A stretch of 64,000 nucleotides of DNA, from positions 1 through 64,000 of the forward strand of contig CAVUFN010000012.1 of assembly GCA_963740765.1 (NCBI GenBank). Direction: 5' to 3'. Below, in pieces: positions 1 to 10,671 of this stretch (positions are counted from its first letter, which is position 1; the number at the start of each line of letters is the position of its first letter). Under the pieces are notes generated by a model. It had not been told where the DNA came from. It saw only the letters and a list, made by a program, of their open reading frames with translations, and did not search any database. Source of the DNA: DATLGB01 sp963740765 (GTDB lineage: Bacteria; Actinomycetota; Thermoleophilia; Solirubrobacterales; Solirubrobacteraceae). Both the position numbers and the translations under genes were made by a program.

Positions 1-2555
<2,555 letters not shown>

Positions 2556-2917
2556 GGCTTTAGCGACTCCTACCTGGAGGACTTACAAAACGGGAGAGAG
2601 ACGTTTCACCACGCTCGGGACTCGCTCCCGGCGCGATGAAAGCGCGACCAAGCAATGTAGCACAGGAGTCCCCGTACCCCGCAAGGGGCGGATCGGCGCT
2701 CACGGACCCCGTCCTGGGCGTCCCCGTATGTGGCGGGGAGCTGGTGGCGGACGGCTGCGACTATCGGCCGATCGCAGAGCAGTCTAGGTGACCCGTCAAG
2801 GTGGATCCCCTGACCGGAAACGCGGAGATCGACGGTTCTTTCGCTCACCGCCGTTACTTCATCTACAGGCGAGCTCCGAGAGCCGCCGCCCGCGAGATTC
2901 CCATCGAAAGGCTGTCC
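2556..2917. other. 362-bp divergent intergenic region (rpoB leader and upstream region of the 2918 gene)
   Basis: No convincing gene. It holds the rpoB 5' region with the GGAG Shine-Dalgarno near 2566-2570, the rpoB promoter candidate, and on the plus strand GAAAGG at about 2906-2911 that can serve the ATG at 2918. Open frames here have poor third-position GC bias and look like chance. Confidence 0.5.
2654..2684 (-). promoter_or_regulatory. Candidate rpoB promoter
   Basis: On the minus strand TTGCGG (2679-2684) is followed after 19 bases by TACATT (2654-2659), an acceptable sigma70-like pair about 100 bases upstream of the TTG start. Because rpoB is detached from rplL, some promoter must lie here; this is the best pair I see, but the spacer is long. 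Confidence 0.35.
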
Positions 2918-3934
2918 ATGTCCCTCCGCACCCGCCTCCTGGCGGTCGGCTCCACCGCTGCGCTGCTCCTCCTGAGCGCCGCGCCCGCTCACGCCATCAC
3001 CGCAGTCGGAGACAGCGCGTTCGGGTCCGGGACCGCCGCAGGGAGTGTTCCGATCGACTTCGACTTCGACGCGGCGAGCGGCCCGTCGGGCGAGAACGCG
3101 ACGGGCACCGCGACGTTCACCCAGCACTACGGCAGCTTCGACGCCATCTACTCGGGACCGGTGCAGTGCCTCGCCGTCGCCGGCAGGAAGGCGCAGATCA
3201 TCTTCCGCAACGACGCGGACAGCGATCTGACGACGACGCCGCCGACCTACAGCTTGTCGAAGGGGTCCTCCGTGCTGGTCGGCATCCTGGACGGGGAAAC
3301 CACGGCGGGCGACAAGATCACGTTCTACGGCGGGATCACCCCCGGCTCACCCTGCCTGGCCAACGGTCTGCCGGGCTCCGGCTCTGTGACCAGCGGGAGC
3401 CTCACCGTCTTTGACGCTGCCGTTCCGGTCGACTCGGACGGTGATGGTGTCGTGGACGGTGCGGACAACTGCCCGACCGTCGCCAACGCCGGCCAGGAGG
3501 ACGCTGACAACGACGGCACCGGGAACGCCTGCGACTCCGATGCGGTTGTCACAGGCTCCGGTTCGACGAAGCCGGCCGGCAGCGGTCCCGCCAACCAGTT
3601 CACGATCCTCGCGCTGGAGCAGTCCGGCACCCTGACCTACACGGGCGCGTCGTCATTCACCGGCACCATCCAGTGCGTCAACGTGATCGGCAACAGCGCG
3701 ACGCTCGTCGCAGTCGACAGCACGACCGGCAAGGCGAACCGCACCATGGTTCAGGACAACGGCGCCAGCGGCGACAAGATCGTCAACTCGCTGTTCGATC
3801 CCGCCGCGATGTCGCCCAAGGCGAGAGCGAAGGCGATGGCGTGCGTGGATCCCGACCTCGCCAAGCTCGCCGCCGCACCGGCGCTGACGGGTGACGCCGT
3901 GCAGATCTCCGGCACCACCCCGCGGGCCTCGTAG
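2918..3934 (+). CDS. Secreted protein with thrombospondin type-3-like calcium repeat
   Basis: 338 residues. An N-terminal signal peptide (MSLRTRLLAVG, a hydrophobic core, cleavage after AHA around residue 27) indicates export. Near the middle (residues ~168-210) is a thrombospondin type-3 style calcium-binding stretch: DSDGDGVVDGADNCP followed by a second D/N-rich turn ending NACDSD. The flanking halves share a pattern, each with a TFTQHYGSF/TGASSFTGTIQC type beta segment containing a Cys pair, so the protein looks like two related beta domains joined by the calcium linker. The frame is open upstream, but the ATG at 2918 is preceded by GAAAGG and starts the signal peptide. It is convergent with the RTX gene, with a strong hairpin between. 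Precise function unknown. Confidence 0.85.
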   Translation: MSLRTRLLAVGSTAALLLLSAAPAHAITAVGDSAFGSGTAAGSVPIDFDFDAASGPSGENATGTATFTQHYGSFDAIYSGPVQCLAVAGRKAQIIFRNDADSDLTTTPPTYSLSKGSSVLVGILDGETTAGDKITFYGGITPGSPCLANGLPGSGSVTSGSLTVFDAAVPVDSDGDGVVDGADNCPTVANAGQEDADNDGTGNACDSDAVVTGSGSTKPAGSGPANQFTILALEQSGTLTYTGASSFTGTIQCVNVIGNSATLVAVDSTTGKANRTMVQDNGASGDKIVNSLFDPAAMSPKARAKAMACVDPDLAKLAAAPALTGDAVQISGTTPRAS

Positions 3935-3939
3935 GCCGA

Positions 3940-3967
3940 CCCGGGGCGCCCGCACGGGCGCCCCGGG
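3940..3967. terminator. Bidirectional hairpin terminator
   Basis: A perfect 13-bp inverted repeat (CCCGGGGCGCCCG / CGGGCGCCCCGGG) with a 2-base centre sits between the convergent genes ending at 3934 and 3985. There is no T-tract, as is common in high-GC genomes; it could stop transcription from both sides. Confidence 0.7.
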
Positions 3968-3984
3968 CCTGCTCTGCGGACGTC

Positions 3985-5721
3985 CTACGGGATGCTGATG
4001 AGGATCTCGCAGCCGCCGCCGGTGCTGTCGGTGTCACCGTCCCCGTTGCACGAGTCCGGCGCGTCGGACCCGCCGGTCAGGCGGTCCTTGCCGGGCCCAC
4101 CCGTGAGCACATCGGCGCCCGGACCGCCGTTGATGCGGTCATCACCCGTGCCGCCCCGGACCGTGTCGTCGCCGCCGTCACCCTGCACCGCGTCGTTGCC
4201 GCCCACGCCACGGACGAGGTCGTCGCCCGCGCTGCCGCCGGCGTTGTCCGCGCCGCCACCGGCCAGGATCTTGTCGTCGCCCGCTCCGCCACGCACGAAG
4301 TCATCCCCGCGCCCGGTGCAGATCAGGTCATCGCCACCCAGACCGCGAACCGTGTCCGCACCGCTGCCCGTCAGGATCACGTCGTCGCCCGGCGTGCCGT
4401 TCACGACACCGTTGCCCGTGATCGTCGGGGTCTGCCCGAAGCACTTGCCCGACGGGGGCGGCCCTCCGGCGCAGTCCGGGTCGGCGGCGTCGGTGAGTCC
4501 GTCACCGTCGTCGTCGACGCCGTTGCTGCACGTCGGATCGCCGAACGGGCCCTCGGTGCCGGTCGGCACGACCCACGTCTTGGCGGCCGTGGCCGTCTGG
4601 GTCGAGCCGTCGACCGTGATCGACGCGTTGACGGTGTCGTCACCCGGGTTGGCGCCCGTGTAGGTGAAGTCCACCTCTCCGGCGCCGTCCGTCTCGCACG
4701 ACGCGGGCGCGCAGGTGCCCGCGGCACCCGAGTTGGCACCGGTGACCACGAACGAGACCAGGACGCCTGTGCGCGGGGTGTCATCCGGGTTGGTCACCGT
4801 CGCCGTGACGGTGTGGGTGGTCCCCACCGGGTTCTCCGCCGTCGTCGGCGTCAGCTCGAGGTCCGGCGCCGTGGAGACGATGCCCGAGCCGGCGATCAGC
4901 AGGTACGCCTCGCCGCACACCGGGTTACCCGTGTCGACGTCGTTGCCGCACGTCGGCGCGGTCGGGGTGTCCGTCGCCACCGCCAGCGGGTTCCAGTCCG
5001 TCGGGTACTGCGGGAACGACTCGTGCACGGAGCAGAACCATCCCTGGACGTCGGCGCTCGACAGCGAGGCGAACTGGTCGTTGTTGGCGATCAGGGACGC
5101 GGAGCCGCCGCAGGGCGGGCTCGTGTTCTCGGTCCAGGTCGGGGTCGGTGCGACCGACAGCAGCGGCAACAGCTTGTCGAGCCCGTCGGCGGTGCCGTTG
5201 CCGTCAAAGTCAGGATCGCCGCACGTGAAGTCGAGATACAGGCTCGTCGCGTCCTCGACGACGGAGACGAAGTCGATCGCCGACGCGACCATCTTGTTCC
5301 CGCCCTGGCTGTAGTGGTAGACGGGGTCGGTGCCGATCAGCACGCGGTTGCCCGCCTTGGTGTTCGCCGTGCCGTTGTCCATGACCGCGTCCGCCAGCGC
5401 CTGCGCGTTCTGCGAGACGACGGGATTGAGGTAGCTGCAGGTCGGATCACCGACGACCACCATCTGGTAGTCGGCGAAGTCGTTCTTGGTCATGGCGGCC
5501 CAGGTGGCGTCGTCGACCAGGGTGACCGCAAACCCGTTCGCGGCCGCCTCGGTGGCCTCGGCGCTCGACGCGCCGCCGCTGACCGAGGAAGCGAGGATGA
5601 GCGCCTTCTTGCCCGTCTCGGCCTGCGCAGCAGGTGAGGGACCACCCCCGAGGATGAGTGTGAGAACCAGGCCCAGCGCTAAGAGCGCCAGCCCCAGCAG
5701 ACGTCCGAACCGACCAGTCAT
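3985..5721 (-). CDS. Secreted RTX calcium-binding protein with Ig-like domain
   Basis: 578 residues. Signal peptide at the N-terminus (MTGRFGRLLGLALL, cleavage near AQA at ~35). Residues ~38-290 form an unrecognised globular region beginning with a Rossmann-like ALILASS strand and AVTLVDDATW, resembling a Flavodoxin/ThuA-like fold (inference). Residues ~290-390 look like a bacterial Ig-like (Big_1) domain with TAENPVGTTHTVTATV and VSFVVTGANSG. A DDDGDGLTDAADPDC calcium motif follows. The C-terminus (~430-550) has about ten GGxGxDxx nonapeptide repeats typical of RTX beta-rolls, which bind calcium outside the cell. It is the only gene of its transcription unit, with a divergent neighbour at 5840. 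Confidence 0.88.
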   Translation of the reverse strand: MTGRFGRLLGLALLALGLVLTLILGGGPSPAAQAETGKKALILASSVSGGASSAEATEAAANGFAVTLVDDATWAAMTKNDFADYQMVVVGDPTCSYLNPVVSQNAQALADAVMDNGTANTKAGNRVLIGTDPVYHYSQGGNKMVASAIDFVSVVEDATSLYLDFTCGDPDFDGNGTADGLDKLLPLLSVAPTPTWTENTSPPCGGSASLIANNDQFASLSSADVQGWFCSVHESFPQYPTDWNPLAVATDTPTAPTCGNDVDTGNPVCGEAYLLIAGSGIVSTAPDLELTPTTAENPVGTTHTVTATVTNPDDTPRTGVLVSFVVTGANSGAAGTCAPASCETDGAGEVDFTYTGANPGDDTVNASITVDGSTQTATAAKTWVVPTGTEGPFGDPTCSNGVDDDGDGLTDAADPDCAGGPPPSGKCFGQTPTITGNGVVNGTPGDDVILTGSGADTVRGLGGDDLICTGRGDDFVRGGAGDDKILAGGGADNAGGSAGDDLVRGVGGNDAVQGDGGDDTVRGGTGDDRINGGPGADVLTGGPGKDRLTGGSDAPDSCNGDGDTDSTGGGCEILISIP

Positions 5722-5824
5722 TCTTGAACCTCCTCTTGCCCTCGACGAGGTTCCGAGCCTCGTCCGATCCTCGCTTCGGTGCGATCCTACGCCGGTGAAA
5801 TCGCTCTGGTCAAGGGCATCTGCC

Positions 5825-5830
5825 TATTTT
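5825..5830 (+). promoter_or_regulatory. Candidate leaderless -10 element for the 5840 gene
   Basis: TATTTT ends 9 bases before the ATG at 5840; an in-frame GTG lies directly behind it at 5831. Short or absent leader likely. No Shine-Dalgarno is visible. Confidence 0.4.
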
Positions 5831-5839
5831 GTGGACTTC

Positions 5840-6964
5840 ATGGGATTCGTCCGGCCCCTGACCCCTGGTCAACGCCGACCTGCGGCCCTCGGAGGGCTGT
5901 TCCTCGCGCTCATGCCGGCGGTTGCGCACGGCCACGCCGGCCACGCCGGCGACCGGGTGGTGGTCGACGCGATCGCCCCCGCGCCCGAGGGCGTGACGGT
6001 GCGTGCGGTACCCGGTGGTCCCGGCAAGCTGCGCCTGTCGACCCGCGGCTCGACGATGGCCACGGTGCTCGGGAGCGCCGGGCAGCCACTGCTGCGCTCG
6101 GGCCCAGAGGGCGTCGAGGCCAACCTGGCCGCGCCCGAGTGGTACACGGACAACGAGCCGCTCGGAATCGCGCAGGTCCCGGCCGGCGCGGGTGCCCGCC
6201 GGCCGGCCCGCTGGCAGCGGGTCGCGACGGGCCGCGCGTGGGAGTGGTTCGACCACCGCCTGCACCCGGCGACGGGGGTGACCCGGCGCTGGACCGTGCC
6301 GCTGCGGGTCGGCGATCGCACCGTCCGGGTCCGCGGCCACGTCGAGCGCGACCGCGGCGCCCTGCAACTCGCCCTCGCCGACCCGGAACCGCTGCCCGGC
6401 GTGCGGGTCGACGCCTTCTCCGCACCCGGCCTGAGCCTCCGGGCGACGGCAACGGGCGACCGGCCCGTCACCGTCACCGGTCCGGGGGGCGAGCTATTCG
6501 GCCGGGTGTCGGCGCGCGGCTCCGAGGTCAACGTCCACAGCGCCGCGTGGCTGCCGACGGCCCAGTACGCCAACCGCGACCTCAGCGCGGACGTGATCGA
6601 TCCGCGCGCGCAACCCCGCCTGATCGCCTACCGGCGCGAGGCGGCGCTGACGTGGGCCGATCCGCGGCTGGTCCCGGCCACCCTGCCCCCGAGCCCGACG
6701 GCGGGCGCCCCGGCGGTGATCGTGCAGCGCTGGCGGATCCCGATCCGCGTCGGCGACCGCCGCGGGGCGATCACCGGGACCACCCGGCTGGCCGGACCGC
6801 CGCCCAAGGCCGAGACACCGTCGCCGCCGCCCACACCGACGGACGCCGCTCCGGGAGCCGAAGCGGACGCGGGCTTCGACTGGCTCTGGCTCGGGCTGGC
6901 CGGGCTGGCGGCAGGGCTGATCGCCGGCGGCTGGCGCCTGGCCCGCTTCGGACGCAGCCGCTGA
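5840..6964 (+). CDS. Uncharacterised secreted protein with C-terminal membrane anchor
   Basis: 374 residues. N-terminal signal sequence (GGLFLALMPAVAHG, followed by HAGHAGD) and one C-terminal membrane segment (WLWLGLAGLAAGLIAGGW) with a basic tail, so the body is outside the cell and anchored at its C-terminus. The body has two repeated blocks, each with a conserved R-W-x-[IV]-P-[LI]-R-V-G-D-R motif (RRWTVPLRVGDR near residue 153; QRWRIPIRVGDR near residue 300), plus WYTDNEPLG and WEWFDHRLHP. I recognise the pattern as that of actinobacterial proteins of unknown function and assign none. A Pro-rich linker precedes the anchor. It ends 7 bases before the convergent lyase-like gene. Confidence 0.8.
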   Translation: MGFVRPLTPGQRRPAALGGLFLALMPAVAHGHAGHAGDRVVVDAIAPAPEGVTVRAVPGGPGKLRLSTRGSTMATVLGSAGQPLLRSGPEGVEANLAAPEWYTDNEPLGIAQVPAGAGARRPARWQRVATGRAWEWFDHRLHPATGVTRRWTVPLRVGDRTVRVRGHVERDRGALQLALADPEPLPGVRVDAFSAPGLSLRATATGDRPVTVTGPGGELFGRVSARGSEVNVHSAAWLPTAQYANRDLSADVIDPRAQPRLIAYRREAALTWADPRLVPATLPPSPTAGAPAVIVQRWRIPIRVGDRRGAITGTTRLAGPPPKAETPSPPPTPTDAAPGAEADAGFDWLWLGLAGLAAGLIAGGWRLARFGRSR

Positions 6965-6971
6965 CCGCCGC

Positions 6972-8267
6972 TCACCTGCAGCGGCGGACGTGCGCCACCA
7001 CCTCGACCGTGCGGACGCGGCCGCCGGGGCCGGCCACGCGCACCTTGATCAGGCGCGGGCCGACCGCCCGGAGCGCGCTGACCGGGATGCGGACCCGACC
7101 GTGGACAGCCCGGATGCGCCGGCCACCGGTGGAGGCCCTGAGCAGACGCATCCCGCGCCCGCCGGACAGGTAGATCACCGCGCGGCGGCTGATGGTCGCG
7201 CGGTCGGCGACCCGCACGACGACGCGCCGGCCGCCGATCCGGACACGCTGCGCGCGGGTCCGGATGCGGCGGCAGGCCGGAGGGGCCTTCGGCGCCGTTG
7301 CCGGCGGCGTCGCCGGGATGGGCACGGAAGGCACCGCCTCGCGCGCGGGGAGGATGTCCTCGAAACGATCGGCGAGCAGCATGCCGACGTGCCAGAGCGA
7401 GCGCTTGCGCGCCGCTGCAGTCGTGTCGACCGGGCTGTAGATGCCCTGCTCGATGAAGGCGGACTCGGTCCCGGCGCGCCGGCCCGTCCCCTCTGCCCGG
7501 TACAGGTTCGCCCCGGGGATCGTCGTCACCTGGTCGTCGCGGACGATGTCGATGACGCCCTCCTCCGGATTCGAGCTCCAGTGGATGTGCACCATCCACA
7601 GGATCCAGCGGTCGCGCACCACGGGGCCGAGGTCGATCTCCTTGAACGACTCCGTGTAACAGGCAGGCCCGGTGCCGCCCTCGGCGACGAAGCTCTTGGG
7701 AGGCGTGTGCGAGTACAAGCCGCCTTGCGCGCGCACGAGGATCCGCAGGCCGTCCTCCCCCTCCGCCATCCGCTTGGCGTGCATCTGCACGTTGGGGTTG
7801 CAGCTGCTCTTGGTCGAATCGGCATGCCAGGCCATGAAGACCGCGGGCGCCTTCGACGGCTTCATCGGCAGGTCGAAGTCCGACGGGAAGTACGTGTACC
7901 AGCGGTAATAGCGGTCCAGGCCCTCCGACGCGTCGAGCGCCCCGTCGATCGTCACGCCCCGATCGGCGGTCGAGTCCTTGGCCAGCTTGGCCATCGAGCG
8001 CGGGCGGCCGGTCGGCTCGGCCGGCGTGAACTTCGCGGCCTGCGTGTAGGGGAACGGCAGCGTCCCCGGCGAGCCGACCGTGATCCCGCTCGTGGCCGAT
8101 CCCTCCGGGACGTAGTTGTCCCATTGGGTCGGGTACCCGTCGGCGTCGAGCAGCGGCCCCTGGTAGTCGAGGGTGCGCAGCAGGGTGGCGTTCGCGGGCG
8201 CGACCCCGGCGGCGAACAGCGCAGCGACCAGCAAGCCGAGCAACCTCGGCGCTCCGAGCACGACCAT
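6972..8267 (-). CDS. Heparin lyase I-like (PF14099-type) secreted polysaccharide lyase homologue
   Basis: 431 residues. Signal peptide (MVVLGAPRLLGLLVAALFAAG, cleavage near ANA). The central region has YPTQWDNYVPEG, GRPRSMAKL, LDRYYRWYTYFPSDF, APAVFMAWH, ACYTESFKEIDLG and WILWMVHIHWSS, the order and spacing expected of the jelly-roll family PF14099 (heparin lyase I/glucuronan lyase-like). It is clearly a paralogue of the gene at 24053. The last ~110 residues are a basic beta-rich tail with RIRTRAQRVRIGGRR. The ATG at 8267 has GGAG 9 bases upstream. Likely role: trimming or releasing the exopolysaccharide made by this locus, inferred from context. Substrate and catalytic activity are not evident from sequence. 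Confidence 0.82.
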   Translation of the reverse strand: MVVLGAPRLLGLLVAALFAAGVAPANATLLRTLDYQGPLLDADGYPTQWDNYVPEGSATSGITVGSPGTLPFPYTQAAKFTPAEPTGRPRSMAKLAKDSTADRGVTIDGALDASEGLDRYYRWYTYFPSDFDLPMKPSKAPAVFMAWHADSTKSSCNPNVQMHAKRMAEGEDGLRILVRAQGGLYSHTPPKSFVAEGGTGPACYTESFKEIDLGPVVRDRWILWMVHIHWSSNPEEGVIDIVRDDQVTTIPGANLYRAEGTGRRAGTESAFIEQGIYSPVDTTAAARKRSLWHVGMLLADRFEDILPAREAVPSVPIPATPPATAPKAPPACRRIRTRAQRVRIGGRRVVVRVADRATISRRAVIYLSGGRGMRLLRASTGGRRIRAVHGRVRIPVSALRAVGPRLIKVRVAGPGGRVRTVEVVAHVRRCR

Positions 8268-8352
8268 GTGACAGGGCTCCTCTCCCTGGTGAAAGGACTA
8301 CCGAACCGACCGTTCGGATACCCGGTTCCGGTGCGCCGAAACGCCGCGAGTG

Positions 8353-8721
8353 CTACGGGCCTGCGGTGCCCTCGCGCCCGTAGGAATCCGACAAGCGCAC
8401 GACGTCGTCGAGATCCGGAGTCGAGACCTCGACGACGACCGCGTCATCGATCGCCTCGATCGTGTGGACCTCCCCGGGCCGGACGCGCCAGGCCGCGCCC
8501 GGCTCGAGCACCGACTCCGACAGGTCGTCCTGGTTCGGGCCGCGGACGAGCAGCAGCCGGCCGCTGAGCAGGAAGCTCGACTCGTCCTTGCGCTCGTGGT
8601 ACTGGAGCGAGAGCCGGTGCCCGCGCTCGACGTGGAGGATCTTGCCGGCGTAGAGATCCGTGTCGGCGAACCACAGCTCGTGGCCCCACGGCTTGTCGAC
8701 GCGCTGCGCACCCGCCCCCAT
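8353..8721 (-). CDS. Cupin-domain protein (type II mannose-6-phosphate isomerase-like)
   Basis: 122 residues, a single small beta-barrel. The segments KPWGHELWF, LHVERGHRLSLQYHERKDE, SSFLLSGRLLLV and VRPGEVHTIEAIDDAVVVEV match the cupin of type II phosphomannose isomerase/GDP-mannose pyrophosphorylase C-termini, with metal-ligand-like His, Glu and His positions. It starts 2 bases after the stop of the PHP gene, so the two are cotranscribed. As a stand-alone cupin it could be a sugar-phosphate isomerase or a binding protein; the sequence does not decide. Confidence 0.8.
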   Translation of the reverse strand: MGAGAQRVDKPWGHELWFADTDLYAGKILHVERGHRLSLQYHERKDESSFLLSGRLLLVRGPNQDDLSESVLEPGAAWRVRPGEVHTIEAIDDAVVVEVSTPDLDDVVRLSDSYGREGTAGP

Positions 8722-8723
8722 CG

Positions 8724-9587
8724 CTACGCCCCGATCGGGCCGAGGTTCGGTTCCAGCCCGTGGGTGTCGAACGTCCCGAAGCGATTGAAGCGTTCGTGCT
8801 CGGGGCCGTGGAAGTCCGACGAGCCCGTGATCAGCAGGCCGAGCCGGGTGCACGTGTCGTGCAGCAGCCGCGTCTGCTCGGCGTCGTGCGTCGGGTAGAA
8901 GACCTCGACGCCGTCCAGGCCACCATCCGCGAATGCTTCGATCGTGTCGACAACCTCCTGCGGGTCGTCGAGGTCCCAGAACGGGTGCGCCCACACCGCG
9001 ACACCGCCCGCGGCGTGGATGGTCCCGATGGCGTCGTAGACCGTCGGCCGGGTGCGCTGCACGAAGGCTCGCGCGCCCGGGACGATGTACGCGGGGAAGA
9101 AGGTGTTCTTCGTGGTCGTCCCCTCGGCCTCGAGCCGCGCCCGGTTGTCGGGGTGCTCGAGGACCGCGTCGGCGATGTGGGGGCGGCCGATCGGCCGGCC
9201 CGCCGCCTTGCGCTCGGCCAGCACCGACCGGTCCACCGTGAACCCGAGCTCCTCGAGCCGGTCGGCGATCGCCTCCACCCGCGCCTGCCGGTCGGCCCGG
9301 TAGTCGTCGAGCGCCGCGACGAGCCCCGGCTCCTCGACGTCGAGCTCGTACCCGCACACGTGCAGGTCGGCGTGGCGGCCCTCCACGGCGGAGATCTCCG
9401 CAGCGGCGGAGAACCGCAGCCCCAGCTCGGTCGCCCGGGCGCGCGCCTCGATGACGCCCTCGATCGTGTCGTGGTCGGTCAGCGCGACGAGCTCCATCCC
9501 GTCCCGCTTCGCCTGCTCCATCACCTCGACGGGCGCAAGGACACCGTCGGAGAAGCTCGAATGACACTGCAGGTCGAACGCGGTCAT
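8724..9587 (-). CDS. PHP-domain metal-dependent phosphoesterase
   Basis: 287 residues from the ATG at 9587. PHP (polymerase and histidinol phosphatase) family: FDLQCHSSFSDG (metal ligands), LVALTDHDTIEG, AAAEISAVEG, VAVWAHPFWDL and ITGSSDFHGPEH are all present in order. The family includes nucleoside 3',5'-bisphosphate phosphatases and 5'-3' exonuclease-like RNases (YciV/TrpH type), and this length and order fit that group. If it hydrolyses pAp it could clear the by-product of the sulfotransferases nearby; that is a hypothesis. The frame is open upstream to 9656 but the PHP fold begins right after the chosen ATG. First gene of a two-gene unit with the cupin. Confidence 0.9.
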   Translation of the reverse strand: MTAFDLQCHSSFSDGVLAPVEVMEQAKRDGMELVALTDHDTIEGVIEARARATELGLRFSAAAEISAVEGRHADLHVCGYELDVEEPGLVAALDDYRADRQARVEAIADRLEELGFTVDRSVLAERKAAGRPIGRPHIADAVLEHPDNRARLEAEGTTTKNTFFPAYIVPGARAFVQRTRPTVYDAIGTIHAAGGVAVWAHPFWDLDDPQEVVDTIEAFADGGLDGVEVFYPTHDAEQTRLLHDTCTRLGLLITGSSDFHGPEHERFNRFGTFDTHGLEPNLGPIGA

Positions 9588-9667
9588 AGGCGCGGGCACG
9601 CTAGCGAAGGTCCCGGAACCGGCTTGACCAGGACCGTCTGCCACATTTCCTACCAAGGATGTGAATA

Positions 9668-10135
9668 ATGACCGGAGTGCTCCCCTTCCTGCTCATCGGC
9701 CTCGCCTGGGCTTCGCTCTCCCTGTTGGCCATCGCCGTGTGCGTCGTCGCCGCGCGCAGCGACCGGCTCTCGGCTCAGGGCTGCTCCGTCGCCAGCGCCA
9801 GGCGCCGCGTGCGGGTCAGCCAGACCGCGAACGCCCCGATGGCGAGCGGCACGCCCACGATGGCCACCGCCGGGACGTCGGCACCCGCCTTGGTGGAGAC
9901 TCCGAGCGACGCCGCGGCGAGCACGCAGCCGAGCGTCGTCCGCAAGGCGGCCACCGGAACCACCGGCACGAGGTGGGTCCCGATCCAGACGCCGGGCAGC
10001 GAGCCGATCAGGATCGTTCCCATCAGGCCGAAGTCGATATTGCCGCTGAACAGATGGGCGATCGCCGCGGACCACATGACGATGGCGGCGTGGAGCACGT
10101 CCGTGCCGACGACGCGCCGCGGCCGCAGCTTGTAG
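9668..10135 (+). CDS. Small single-pass membrane protein, 3' part antisense to tauE
   Basis: The start is convincing: AAGGA about 8 bases upstream of the ATG, then a membrane helix PFLLIGLAWASLSLLAIAV and the juxtamembrane motif CVVAARSD. Two other small proteins in this window (53155 and 55047, minus strand) have the same helix-C-x-x-A-x-R-x-D pattern and are only 56-79 residues. Here the frame stays open to 10135 (155 residues), and from about codon 37 on it is antisense to the tauE 3' end with composition typical of a shadow. Either the functional protein is short and its natural stop was lost, or the two genes truly overlap by ~360 bases. Function unknown. Confidence 0.5.
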   Translation: MTGVLPFLLIGLAWASLSLLAIAVCVVAARSDRLSAQGCSVASARRRVRVSQTANAPMASGTPTMATAGTSAPALVETPSDAAASTQPSVVRKAATGTTGTRWVPIQTPGSEPIRIVPIRPKSILPLNRWAIAADHMTMAAWSTSVPTTRRGRSL

Positions 10136-10668
10136 AGCAGGATGAGTGCGAGGCCGATCAGCGCGCCGGATCCGACCGAGGTCAGGCCGAGGATGAAGCC
10201 CAGCGTGAGGCCGATGCCGACGGTCGCCACTCGGCTGACCCGGCGCTGCAGGACCGCGCTGTCGCGCTCCTTGGCCGCCAGACCTGGGCGGAACAGCGAG
10301 CGGTAGAGCGACGCGCCCGCGGCGAGGGCCAGCGCCGCGGCCACCGCGTAGAGCAAGGTCGACTGGAAGCTGTCGCCGTAGCGGTTCTCGAGCTCGTTGA
10401 GGGCGATCACACCGAGGATCGAGCCGGGGACGGAGCCGTAGGCCAGCCAGCGCGACAGCCGCAGGTCGACGTTGCCCGCGCGCAGGTGGCGGAAGCCGCC
10501 GAGCGTCTTGGTGATCGCGCCGTACGCCAGGTCCGTGCCGATCGCCACGGACGGCGTATAGCCGCCGACGAGCAGCAGCAGCGGCGTCATCAGCGACCCG
10601 CCCCCGACGCCGGTGAGGCCGATCAGGATCCCGACGCCGAGGCCGAAGAAGATGATGATCGGGTCCAT
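9775..10668 (-). CDS. TauE/SafE family anion permease
   Basis: 297 residues with about eight membrane segments and the family's two glycine-rich repeats: GLTGVGGGSLMTPLLLL near residue 18 and GLTSVGSGALIGLAL near residue 163. The family exports sulfite or sulfoacetate or moves other organic anions. It begins 3 bases after the cysC stop with GGAG 8 bases upstream of its ATG, so the two form an operon. That pairing points to sulfur handling: APS/PAPS made by CysC for the sulfotransferases, with TauE moving sulfate, sulfite or a related anion. Direction of transport is not visible. Confidence 0.9.
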   Translation of the reverse strand: MDPIIIFFGLGVGILIGLTGVGGGSLMTPLLLLVGGYTPSVAIGTDLAYGAITKTLGGFRHLRAGNVDLRLSRWLAYGSVPGSILGVIALNELENRYGDSFQSTLLYAVAAALALAAGASLYRSLFRPGLAAKERDSAVLQRRVSRVATVGIGLTLGFILGLTSVGSGALIGLALILLYKLRPRRVVGTDVLHAAIVMWSAAIAHLFSGNIDFGLMGTILIGSLPGVWIGTHLVPVVPVAALRTTLGCVLAAASLGVSTKAGADVPAVAIVGVPLAIGAFAVWLTRTRRLALATEQP

Positions 10669-10671
10669 GCG

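Noticed and set aside
4077..4663. Plus-strand Pro/Ser-rich ORF at 3992-4663
   Set aside because: Antisense shadow of the RTX repeats, whose GGxGxDxx pattern is clear on the minus strand.
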